The notes under the pieces: model-generated | The model's database searches: none | What the model saw: only the letters and a program-made list of their open reading frames with translations | What the model was told of the DNA's origin: nothing | Part shown: positions 20,396-28,305 of the stretch, piece after piece | Layout of the letters: every line of letters begins with the position of its first letter | Numbering within the stretch: position 1 is the first letter of the stretch | Source of the DNA: Maritimibacter sp. REDSEA-S28_B5 | GTDB lineage: Bacteria > Pseudomonadota > Alphaproteobacteria > Rhodobacterales > Rhodobacteraceae | DNA: 64,000 nt | NCBI GenBank assembly: GCA_001626765.1 | Contig: LUOO01000102.1 | Span: 1-64,000, forward strand | Direction of reading: 5' to 3' | Position numbers and translations under genes: made by a program

Positions 20396-22017
20396 AGGTT
20401 CTCATCCTTGGCGGCTACGGCGTCTTCGGCTCGCGCCTCGCGGCGCTCCTCGTGCGCGACGGGCATGACGTGACCCTTGCGGGCCGCTCGAAGGACACCG
20501 GCGATGCCATGGCACGGGAGTTGGGCTGCAAGGCCGTGGTCCTCGACCGAAATGGCGATCTTGGCCCTCTGGCTGACCACGAGGCCGTCGTCGATGCCGC
20601 CGGTCCGTTCCACACCTACGGGGGCGAAGATGGCGCGGATCCCTACCGCCTTGCACGGGCAGCCATTGCGGCTGGCACGCATTACCTCGACCTGTCCGAC
20701 AATGCCGCCTTCTGCGCGGGGATCGCCGCGCTCGACGCCGACGCCCGGCGGGCCGGGGTCTGCGCGATTTCTGGCCTCTCGTCGGTCCCCGCGATCTCCT
20801 CTGCCGCCGTATTGGCGCTGGCCGCAGGCGAACGCCCACGCGTGATCGACGCCGCGATCCTGCCCGGCAATCGCGCCCCGCGCGGCCTGTCGGTCATGCA
20901 GTCGATCCTGAGCCAGGCAGGACAGCCCTTTCCGGTCTGGCGCGGCGGGCGATGGGGCCGCGCGACCGGATGGTCCGCCCCGGCCCGCTACACCCTGCCC
21001 GGCGGCGTGACACGGCAGGGGTGGCAGATCGAGGTGCCCGACCAAAGCCTGTTTCCGGCCCATTTCGGGGCCGAAACGGTGACCTTTCGCGCAGGTCTGG
21101 AACTGGGTGTCATGCGCTACGGCCTCGCCGGTTTCGCGCTCCTGCGTCGGGCGTTGACGTTTCCGGTGACCCGACCAGTCGTGCGAGCCTTCAAGGCCGC
21201 CGCCGATCTGCTCGCCCCCTTCGGGACCGGGTGCGGCGGCATGGTCGTCTCGGTGACGACAGAAAAAGAGGTCCGAAACTGGCGGCTTCTCGCCGAAGAC
21301 GGCGATGGTCCCTATATTCCCGCCGTCGCCGCCCGCGCGCTCCTGCGTCGAGCAACGCTCCCCACCGGTGCCGGACCGGCGCTCTCGACGGTGACACTGG
21401 ACGAGATCGAGGCGGCGATGTCCGATCTGCAAGTTACGACCGAGCGCGTGACGCGACCGGTCACGCATCTCTTCCACAGCGTCCTTGGCGCGGCCTTCGA
21501 CAGCCTGCCCGCCGAGATCCGCGCCACCCATGAGACGCTCGACACCTCCCGCTGGTCCGGACGTTGCACCGTGACACGCGGAGCGGATCTCTGGGCCCGG
21601 CTTCTCTGCGGGCTGTTTCGCTTTCCACCGGCGCAGAACGAGACGCCCGTGACGGTGACCAAGACCGTGACGCGGCGGGGTGAGACATGGGTCAGGCGTT
21701 TTGGCCGCGACAGATTCCGCTCGCATCTGTCCGCGCGCGATGGCGTCCTCAACGAACGCTTCGGTCCCTTCTCGTTCACCATTGGTCTGACGGTGCGCGA
21801 CGCTGAGCTGCAATACCCGGTGATTGCCGGTCGGCTTGGCCCGATCCCCTTGCCGGATTGGCTCATGCCGATCAGCGTCGCAAAGGAACATGCCACCGAC
21901 GGCAAGTTCCATTTCGACGTCGCCCTACATGCGCCGCTGACCAAGGAACTCATGGTCCATTACCGTGGCATCCTCGCCCCGGCCCCGCCGGGCGATCCCG
22001 ACAATCCGCCCGGCTGA
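20392..22017 (+). CDS. Saccharopine dehydrogenase-like NAD(P)-binding protein fused to DUF4166
   Basis: A 541-residue two-domain protein. The N-terminal Rossmann domain has the dinucleotide motif GGYGVFGSRLA (7-17), DAAGPF and HYLDLSDN, as in saccharopine dehydrogenase-like and trans-acting enoyl reductase-like proteins. From about residue 360 the sequence (THLFHSVLGAAFDSLPAEIRATHE, then FGRDRFRSHLS and FSFTIGL) matches the DUF4166 family. The substrate is unknown. The start at 20392 is fixed by ATGA overlap with the DCC gene. The P450 gene follows after 70 bases. Confidence 0.72.
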   Translation: MKVLILGGYGVFGSRLAALLVRDGHDVTLAGRSKDTGDAMARELGCKAVVLDRNGDLGPLADHEAVVDAAGPFHTYGGEDGADPYRLARAAIAAGTHYLDLSDNAAFCAGIAALDADARRAGVCAISGLSSVPAISSAAVLALAAGERPRVIDAAILPGNRAPRGLSVMQSILSQAGQPFPVWRGGRWGRATGWSAPARYTLPGGVTRQGWQIEVPDQSLFPAHFGAETVTFRAGLELGVMRYGLAGFALLRRALTFPVTRPVVRAFKAAADLLAPFGTGCGGMVVSVTTEKEVRNWRLLAEDGDGPYIPAVAARALLRRATLPTGAGPALSTVTLDEIEAAMSDLQVTTERVTRPVTHLFHSVLGAAFDSLPAEIRATHETLDTSRWSGRCTVTRGADLWARLLCGLFRFPPAQNETPVTVTKTVTRRGETWVRRFGRDRFRSHLSARDGVLNERFGPFSFTIGLTVRDAELQYPVIAGRLGPIPLPDWLMPISVAKEHATDGKFHFDVALHAPLTKELMVHYRGILAPAPPGDPDNPPG

Positions 22018-22087
22018 CGCCCGAACTCGTTGCAGCGCCAATGATCCGCGCTTACCCTCGCCCCGACCGGATGGGAGGGAGGACCCG

Positions 22088-23338
22088 ATGGACGGCAGCA
22101 TCGCCCGTTTCGATCTCGCGAAGATTGGCCCCGACTTCATCGCGAACCCATACCCCACGCTCGCCGCCCTGCGCCGGGAGGAACCCGTGCACCAAATGCC
22201 CGACGGCAGTGTGTTCCTGACCCGCTACGCGGACGTACAGAAGGTCTATCAAAGCCGCGACATGCTGTCGGACAAGACGCAGGAGTTCGGCGCGAAATTC
22301 GGGCAATGCCCGCTGGCAGACCATCACACGACCTCGCTCGTCTTCAACGACCCGCCCTATCACACGGTCGTGCGCAAGCTCTTGGCGGGTGCCTTCACCC
22401 CGCGCAAGCTGGCCGAATTCGATCCTCTAATCGAGGGGATCGTGGAGCGGCTTCTGGACCGGGTGGCCGAGATGGGGCGCTTCGACATGGTCGAGGATTT
22501 CGCCAAGGTGCTGCCGACCGAGATCATTTCGGTCATGCTGGGCGTGCCCAAGGCGGAGCGGGCCAAGCTTCGCGGCTATTCCCTTGCCATCTTGGGCGCG
22601 CTCGACCCCGTGGTGCCGCCCGAACGACTGGCCGCCGGAAACGCCGCCGTGACCGAGTTCTCGGATATCCTCGCCGATCTCATCGCGCACCGCCGCGCCA
22701 ACCCCGGCGCGGGCGGGCAAGGCGAGGTCATCGAGGCACTCATCTTCGGCGAACACGACGGGCGGCGGCTGACCGAGGCGGAGCTCATTCAGAACTGCAT
22801 CTTCCTGCTGAACGCGGGCCACGAGACGACGACGAGCTTCGTCGCCAATGCCGTGGGCACGCTCTTCGATGCGCCCGACCAGCACCGGCGGCTGATCGAG
22901 GACCCAAGCCTGATCACCAGCGCAGTCGAAGAGTTCCTGCGCGTCGAAAGCCCGCTCCAGATCGGCAACCGGCGGGCCGGCGAGGACATCGCCCTGTCCA
23001 CGGGCGTGCTGCCCAAGGGGACCTATATTCACACCTCGATCGCGGCGGCCAACCGCGACCCGGCGGTCTTTGACAACCCAGACCGTGTCGATCTGGGCCG
23101 CAAACCCAATCGCCAGATCGCCTTCATCACCGGCATCCATGTCTGCCTGGGGGCCACGCTCGCCCGAATCGAGGGGCGCATCGCCATCGGAAAACTGGTG
23201 GCACGGTTCCCGGACATCGCCCCTGATGGACCGCGCACGCGCCTGCCGCTCGCCGGCGCTCCCGGTACGGACCCGCTGATCGGCAAGACGCCGCCCAAAG
23301 GTGAACGGTTCGTCAACCAAGACTTCACTGCCCCGTGA
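22088..23338 (+). CDS. Cytochrome P450
   Basis: Soluble heme-thiolate monooxygenase of 416 residues. The I-helix oxygen-binding motif is AGHETTT (about 240-247), the ExxR pair is in AVEEFLR, and the heme loop is FITGIHVCLG with the axial ligand Cys353. There is no membrane anchor, as in class I bacterial P450s, which need a ferredoxin and a reductase; neither gene is adjacent. The ATG at 22088 follows GGAGGGAGGA. The substrate cannot be predicted; co-location with the reductase suggests a shared pathway. Confidence 0.92.
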   Translation: MDGSIARFDLAKIGPDFIANPYPTLAALRREEPVHQMPDGSVFLTRYADVQKVYQSRDMLSDKTQEFGAKFGQCPLADHHTTSLVFNDPPYHTVVRKLLAGAFTPRKLAEFDPLIEGIVERLLDRVAEMGRFDMVEDFAKVLPTEIISVMLGVPKAERAKLRGYSLAILGALDPVVPPERLAAGNAAVTEFSDILADLIAHRRANPGAGGQGEVIEALIFGEHDGRRLTEAELIQNCIFLLNAGHETTTSFVANAVGTLFDAPDQHRRLIEDPSLITSAVEEFLRVESPLQIGNRRAGEDIALSTGVLPKGTYIHTSIAAANRDPAVFDNPDRVDLGRKPNRQIAFITGIHVCLGATLARIEGRIAIGKLVARFPDIAPDGPRTRLPLAGAPGTDPLIGKTPPKGERFVNQDFTAP

Positions 23339-23380
23339 TTCCGATGCAATGTCCCAAACGGAACATCTGGGGACAGTTTG

Positions 23381-23884
23381 ATGACACAACTGACGCGCCG
23401 CGCCGTGCTGAGCCGTACCGCCATGGGCCTTGGGTTGATCGCCCTTGCAGGCTGCGGGCAATTGAATTTCGTGACCGGGTCGAAATCGCCAACCGCCGAG
23501 GTGCTGGACGGGCCGCTCAATCCGAACGAGACCGCCGAGGTGAGGCTTCTTATCAACAAATGGGCCGATCACTACGGTGTGCCGCGCGAACTGGTCCATC
23601 GTCAGGTGAAGCGCGAGTCGACGTATAACCCCGGCGCGCGCAACGGCCCTTATTACGGCCTCATGCAGATCCTGCCGCAGACGGCGCGGACCATGGGCCA
23701 CACGGGCCCGGCCTCCGAGCTTTTGAACCCCGACGTGAACCTGCAATACGGCGTGAAATACCTGCGCGGGGCCTATCTGGTGTCCGGCGGCGATCAGGAT
23801 GCCGCCATGGGCTGGTATGCGCGGGGCTATTACTACGAGGCCAAGCGCCTGGGGTTGCTTTACGAGACCGGACTTCGGACCTGA
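23381..23884 (+). CDS. Lytic transglycosylase SLT-domain lipoprotein
   Basis: A 167-residue lipoprotein with a twin-arginine-like N terminus (TRRAVLSRTAMG), lipobox LAGC (Cys25) and a small SLT fold. The catalytic Glu79 is in QVKRESTYNPGA, followed by the family motifs YYGLMQILPQTA and NLQYGVKYLRG. It would cleave peptidoglycan glycosidic bonds in the periplasm. The ATG at 23381 was chosen; a TTG one codon earlier is the only longer option. It stands alone, 42 bases after the P450. Confidence 0.88.
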   Translation: MTQLTRRAVLSRTAMGLGLIALAGCGQLNFVTGSKSPTAEVLDGPLNPNETAEVRLLINKWADHYGVPRELVHRQVKRESTYNPGARNGPYYGLMQILPQTARTMGHTGPASELLNPDVNLQYGVKYLRGAYLVSGGDQDAAMGWYARGYYYEAKRLGLLYETGLRT

Positions 23885-23906
23885 TCGGGTTTCAGATGTC
23901 GCTGGG

Positions 23907-23931
23907 AAGGCGTCCTTAGGGGCGCCTTTTT
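23907..23931 (+). terminator. Intrinsic terminator of the transglycosylase gene
   Basis: A 9-bp stem AAGGCGTCC/GGGCGCCTT (one T-G pair) with a TTAG loop is followed by TTT, 22 bases after the stop. Confidence 0.85.
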
Positions 23932-23978
23932 GTTGGTCGGGTCGAGCGAACGCCGCGACGGCCTCTGGCTGGCAAGGG

Positions 23979-24017
23979 ATTCCGGGATTCTAGAGTTTTA
24001 GAATCCTGGAATTTTTC
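23979..24017 (+). terminator. Second, AT-rich hairpin in tandem
   Basis: A 14-bp stem ATTCCGGGATTCTA/TAGAATCCTGGAAT with a single G-T pair and a 6-base loop is followed by TTTT. It is much more AT-rich than its surroundings and lies 48 bases beyond a complete terminator, between convergent genes. Confidence 0.65.
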
Positions 24018-24086
24018 GACCGCTGATCTCGCATCGAGAATCCGATCGGCGTTACGAAAGTCGTTAACGGGTCCGTCGAGCCCGCG

Positions 24087-25337
24087 TCAGAGAAGCGCCA
24101 TCAGCCGCGACTTCTCCCCCACGTCGTCGGGCTGCGACAAGGCCGTCACCAGCGTCTCGAGCGAGGCGATATTGTGACCTGCACGGAAGCTGTCCACATG
24201 GGGGAGCATCGCCCGGATGCCACGCGCCTTGGGGGCAAATTCCTCCCACCGCAAAAGCGGGTTGAGCCAGATCACCCGCTTGGCCGAGAGGTGCAGCCGC
24301 TCCATTTCCCGCGCCAGCCGGTCCGGATCGTCGCGGTCCAGCCCATCAGTGATGAGGAGCACCACCGCGCCTTGCCCCATGACCCGCCGCGACCAGTCCC
24401 GGTTGAACTGGTGCAGGCACTCGCCGATCCGCGTGCCCCCCTGCCAGTCCTGCGCCTCGGCCCCGGCGGCGGCAAGTGCGGCATCCACGTCGCGGGTCGC
24501 CAGATGGCGGGTGATGTTGGTGAGCCGGGTGCCGAAGGTAAAGCCATGCACCCGCGCCCAGCCCGCACCCTTCTGGTTGGCTACCGAGTGCAGGAAATGC
24601 AGCACCATGCGCGAGTAGGAGGACATGGAGCCGGAGATATCGCAGAGCACCACGAGGTTCGGCCAGCGGATGCGACGTTCCTTCGTCGCGAACCGCTGGA
24701 TGTCGCCCCCGGTGCGCATCGCATCGCGCATGGTGCGCCGCCAGTCAGCTTGCGCCCCATGCAGCGCGGCCTTCGTCCTGCGGGACTTGAGGGGGCGCAC
24801 TGGCAACGTCAGTCGCGCGAGCATCCGTTTCGCAGCCGCCACCTCCGCGTTGGACATCTGTTCGAAATCGAGGCTGCGCAACCGCTCCTCGTCCGACATG
24901 GTGAAGGAGGCGTCGATCTCGACTTCGGTGCCCTCCTCCTGCCCTTCCAGATCGGGCATCTCCGGTTCGATCCCGTCAAGGAGTGCCTCGGCCGCACGTT
25001 TCTCGGCCGGTTTCGCCGCCCGGTCCTCCTGCACCCCGCGCACGGCGGGCAGCATCATGGCCATCATGTGTTCGAGGTAACGGGGATCGCGCCAGTAGAG
25101 GCGAAAGACCTGATGGAACACGCGGCGTTCCTCGGGCCGGGAGACAAACACCGCATGAAGCGTCCAGTAGAAATCGGTCTTCGAGGTGAATCCCACGGCA
25201 GAAACCGCCCGCGCGGCGTCGAGCACCTTGCCCGGCCCGGCCTTAAGGCCCGCGGCGCGGAGGGCACGGGCAAAATAGGTCAGGTTCGCGACGAGGCGCG
25301 GGTTGTCGGGCAATTCGAGGGTCGGCAGGCCTTCCAT
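24087..25337 (-). CDS. CoxE-like VWA-domain protein
   Basis: A 416-residue protein whose C-terminal half is a von Willebrand A domain with the metal-ion-dependent adhesion site DISGSMS at about 245, GGTRIGECL and LLITDGLDRDD. The N-terminal half is the helical region typical of CoxE-family proteins (NPRLVANLTYFARALRAAGL). CoxE works with a MoxR-type ATPase (CoxD), first described in maturation of CO dehydrogenase. No molybdenum enzyme is encoded here, so the client is unknown. The ATG at 25337 was preferred to one 7 codons upstream. A 144-base gap separates it from the MoxR gene. Confidence 0.85.
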   Translation of the reverse strand: MEGLPTLELPDNPRLVANLTYFARALRAAGLKAGPGKVLDAARAVSAVGFTSKTDFYWTLHAVFVSRPEERRVFHQVFRLYWRDPRYLEHMMAMMLPAVRGVQEDRAAKPAEKRAAEALLDGIEPEMPDLEGQEEGTEVEIDASFTMSDEERLRSLDFEQMSNAEVAAAKRMLARLTLPVRPLKSRRTKAALHGAQADWRRTMRDAMRTGGDIQRFATKERRIRWPNLVVLCDISGSMSSYSRMVLHFLHSVANQKGAGWARVHGFTFGTRLTNITRHLATRDVDAALAAAGAEAQDWQGGTRIGECLHQFNRDWSRRVMGQGAVVLLITDGLDRDDPDRLAREMERLHLSAKRVIWLNPLLRWEEFAPKARGIRAMLPHVDSFRAGHNIASLETLVTALSQPDDVGEKSRLMALL

Positions 25338-25481
25338 CCTGTCACCCGGCCTTCGCATGAGGCTTTGGCGTCATCGGGCGGAAGTGGGAGGACAGCCCCC
25401 CGCACCGCACGGCCATGTGGGGTGCCAGCCCGCCACACCCCCCGGGATACTCATGAACCAGAGAAGGGACCACGGCGCGCA

Positions 25482-26393
25482 TCAGGTGAGTTCGAGCGCC
25501 TTGCGGCTTTCCTCGAGGATCTTGGCGGCTTCGGAACCGGCAAGCCGCTGGATGTCGTCCTGATACTTGAGGATCGCGCCCAAGGTATCAGCAATGGTCT
25601 CCGGCGAGAGCGTCAGCACGTCGAGCGCAAGCAGGCATTTCGCCCAGTCAATCGTCTCGGCCACGCCGGGTTTCTTGAACAGATCCTCGGTGCGCAGGCG
25701 CTGGACGAAGGCAACGATCTCGCGCGACAGGTCCTGGGCCGCCTCGGGCGCGCGGGCCTGAAGGATCTCCATCTCGCGGTCGAAACTCGGGTAATCGACC
25801 CAGTGGTAGAGGCACCGGCGCTTGAGCGCGTCATGCACCTCGCGCGTGCGGTTCGACGTCAGGATGACGATGGGAGGTTCCGGCGCCTTGACCGTGCCAA
25901 GCTCGGGGATCGTGACCTGGAAATCCGACAGCGCCTCGAGCAGGAAGGCCTCGAAAGGCTCGTCCGTGCGGTCAAGCTCGTCGATGAGCAGGACGGGCGC
26001 GCCCCCGTCCTGCGGTGACATGGCGTCCAGCAGCGGTCTTCGGATGAGGAAGTCATCCGAGAAAAGCTCCGAGGTCAGAGCCGCGCGATCCGTGCCCTCG
26101 GTCACCTCCGCCGTACGGATCGCCACCATCTGGGCCGCGAAATTCCATTCGTAGACCGCCGAGGCGGCATCGAGGCCTTCGTAGCATTGAAGCCGGATCA
26201 GCTTGCGCCCGAGGCCCTGGGCCAGCGCCTTGGCCAGTTCGGTCTTGCCGACACCCGCCTCGCCCTCGAGAAACAGGGGGCGCCCCAATTTGAGCGCCAG
26301 AAACGTCACCGTGGCCAACGCGCGGCCAACGACATAGTTTTCGCCGGCGAGCATCGCTTCGACGCCGTCGATCGTGTCAGGTATCTGGTTCAT
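25482..26393 (-). CDS. MoxR-family AAA+ ATPase
   Basis: A 303-residue AAA+ chaperone-like ATPase. Walker A is GEAGVGKTE (44-52), Walker B is VLLIDELDRTDEPFEAF and sensor 1 lies in VILTSNRTREV. MoxR proteins remodel or insert cofactors into client enzymes together with VWA proteins, and the adjacent CoxE-like gene is the likely partner. The ATG at 26393 follows CGGAGGAGAC. It is the first gene of the minus-strand pair and is divergent from the glycosyltransferase operon. Confidence 0.9.
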   Translation of the reverse strand: MNQIPDTIDGVEAMLAGENYVVGRALATVTFLALKLGRPLFLEGEAGVGKTELAKALAQGLGRKLIRLQCYEGLDAASAVYEWNFAAQMVAIRTAEVTEGTDRAALTSELFSDDFLIRRPLLDAMSPQDGGAPVLLIDELDRTDEPFEAFLLEALSDFQVTIPELGTVKAPEPPIVILTSNRTREVHDALKRRCLYHWVDYPSFDREMEILQARAPEAAQDLSREIVAFVQRLRTEDLFKKPGVAETIDWAKCLLALDVLTLSPETIADTLGAILKYQDDIQRLAGSEAAKILEESRKALELT

Positions 26394-26510
26394 GTCTCCT
26401 CCGTTGCCCACATCGGACCTGAGCGCGGGAGGGAGGTCAAGCAGGCCCTTGGTCGGATGTGCCAGACAGTCTCATGCCTGATGCAAATACGCGAGAATGG
26501 CCCGGAAAGA

Positions 26511-26540
26511 TTGACCTCCGCACCGGCTTCGCGACATACT
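26511..26540 (+). promoter_or_regulatory. Possible sigma-70 promoter of the glycan operon
   Basis: TTGACC (26511-26516) and CATACT (26535-26540) are separated by 18 bases in the 257-base divergent region, 111 bases before the first gene of the operon. Similar matches can arise by chance. Confidence 0.35.
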
Positions 26541-26650
26541 GCGTCAACACTTCTTGTGGTAGACCGGGACAACCCGGCACCGGACCCCGGAGCGGGGCGA
26601 GCAGGCGGACGATGGGATATGGGCACTCCGATACGGGCGGCGGCGCGGAC

Positions 26651-27673
26651 ATGCGCATAACCGCGGTGACATGCGTGAAAAACGAGGGGCCGTTCCTGAT
26701 CGAATGGATCGCCTTCAACCGCGTCATCGGGGTGACGGATTTCCTGTTCTACTCAAACGATTGCAGCGACGGGACCGACGCGATCCTCGACGCGCTGGCG
26801 GCGCATGGCCTTGTCCATCATCTGCCGAACCCTGCCGAGGGCCGGAATTACCAGATGGAGGCGCTGAAAGACGCGGCCCGTCACGGTGTGGTCAGCGACG
26901 CCGACTGGGTCTGGATCGCGGATGTGGACGAGTTTCTCAACATCCACGCGGGCGACGGCACGATCCCCGATCTCATCGCCGCCTGTGGCGGCCCTTCGGC
27001 GATTTCGGTCACCTTCCAGTTCATGGCAAACGGGGGCGTGACAGACTTTGTGGACCGACCGGTGATCGAGCAATTCACCCTGACCCATGACCCCGACATC
27101 TGGAACGACGAGCTGGCGCAGGAGGTCAAGACGCTGATCCGCGCCGATTTCCCGGTGCAGTATTACGGTGCTCATCGCCCCTTCATGAAGAAGGGCGTGA
27201 AAAAAGCGGGCCGCCCCGGCTGGACCGACGGCTCGGGGCGTGACGTGGAGTGGAAATTCCGCACCGCCGCCAACAAGCGACGCATCCGCAAGTTTCCCGC
27301 CAAGGGCGCGCGTGATTTCGCGACGCTCAACCACTATGCGCTTAGGTCGCTCGACAGCTACCTCGTCAAGAACGACCGGGGTGACGTGAACCGCGAGAAC
27401 CGCATGTTCGACGACAGCTATTGGCGCGAGCGGAACGACCCCGCGTGGGAGGACCGCTCGATCCACCGTTACCTGCCCCGGCTCGAGGCCGAAATGGCGC
27501 GTCTGCTGGCGCTGCCCGGCCTGCGCGCGCTCCACGAGGCCGCCGTGGCCGCACATCGCGACAAGGCGGCGGCGCTCAGGTCCGATCCGGATTTCGCGGC
27601 GCTGGCCGAACGGCTCATGGGTCTGTCCGGTCCCGGCCCGAAGGAACGCGCGCTGATGGAACTGCTCGCATGA
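26651..27673 (+). CDS. Glycosyltransferase, Glyco_tranf_2_4 type (first of three)
   Basis: A 340-residue GT-A-like glycosyltransferase. It opens at once with the nucleotide-sugar-binding strand ITAVTCVKNEGPFLIEWIAF, then YSNDCSDGTDAILDAL, and has the metal-binding DVDEF at about residue 91-95. Further on are NGGVTDFVDRPVIEQF and the C-terminal LNHYALRSLDSYLVKNDRG shared with its two neighbours. Donor and acceptor sugars are unknown. The ATG at 26651 was chosen because its paralogue at 31482 starts at the equivalent residue; an in-frame ATG at 26612 with AGGCGGA upstream is the alternative. It overlaps the next gene by four bases. Confidence 0.85.
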   Translation: MRITAVTCVKNEGPFLIEWIAFNRVIGVTDFLFYSNDCSDGTDAILDALAAHGLVHHLPNPAEGRNYQMEALKDAARHGVVSDADWVWIADVDEFLNIHAGDGTIPDLIAACGGPSAISVTFQFMANGGVTDFVDRPVIEQFTLTHDPDIWNDELAQEVKTLIRADFPVQYYGAHRPFMKKGVKKAGRPGWTDGSGRDVEWKFRTAANKRRIRKFPAKGARDFATLNHYALRSLDSYLVKNDRGDVNRENRMFDDSYWRERNDPAWEDRSIHRYLPRLEAEMARLLALPGLRALHEAAVAAHRDKAAALRSDPDFAALAERLMGLSGPGPKERALMELLA

Positions 27674-28305
27674 GCGTCAAAATCGTGAACCTCGGCCTGC
27701 CCAAGTCCGGCACCACGACGCTGGCCGTCGCGCTTGGCGAGGCCGGTTTCCGGGTGGCGGACTGGCTTGCCCATGCGCCGGACGGTTCCAAGATCGGCTT
27801 TGTGGGGCGTCTCATGTACCTGGGCTACTACCAGTTTGGCGATCCCCTGTCCTACATGTCCGACTTCGACGCCTTTACCGAGATTTCCATCGTCCGGCGC
27901 GGGCGCAATTTCTGGCCGCAGACCGACTGGCAGATCATCGACGCGATCCGCAGGCACCACCCGGAGGCGCGGTTCGTCTTTACCTGGCGCGACCCAGAGG
28001 CACACGCCGATTCCATGCGCCGTTGGGGCAATCTTGGCACCACGCGGCTGCCACAGTTCCACGTCCCCGGCCTGCCGCAATGGCACGGGCACAAGCCCGG
28101 CGAATTGGAACGCTGGATCGAGGGTCACGCGCGCTTCGTGCGCCACGTGATGGCGGGGGCCGAGGACTTTCTCGAGCTCGACGTGGGGGCCGAGGACGCG
28201 CAGGCGCGGTGGTGGGGCGTGGCCAACGCGAACGAGACCCGGATGGCGGATGATGCGGATGACGGACTGGATGACAGCGGACAGGTGACGGAGGTCCAGG
28301 CCTGA
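27670..28305 (+). CDS. Sulfotransferase-family protein
   Basis: A 211-residue protein with both PAPS-binding elements of sulfotransferases: the 5'-phosphosulfate loop LGLPKSGTTTL (8-18) and the 3'-phosphate element FTWRDPEAHADSM at about 101-113. It is cytoplasmic with no signal peptide. It would transfer sulfate from PAPS to a hydroxyl or amine, most likely on a sugar made by the neighbouring transferases. The C terminus ends in a short acidic tail. Its start overlaps the upstream stop (ATGA) and its stop overlaps the next start (TGATG), so translation is coupled on both sides. Confidence 0.8.
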   Translation: MSVKIVNLGLPKSGTTTLAVALGEAGFRVADWLAHAPDGSKIGFVGRLMYLGYYQFGDPLSYMSDFDAFTEISIVRRGRNFWPQTDWQIIDAIRRHHPEARFVFTWRDPEAHADSMRRWGNLGTTRLPQFHVPGLPQWHGHKPGELERWIEGHARFVRHVMAGAEDFLELDVGAEDAQARWWGVANANETRMADDADDGLDDSGQVTEVQA

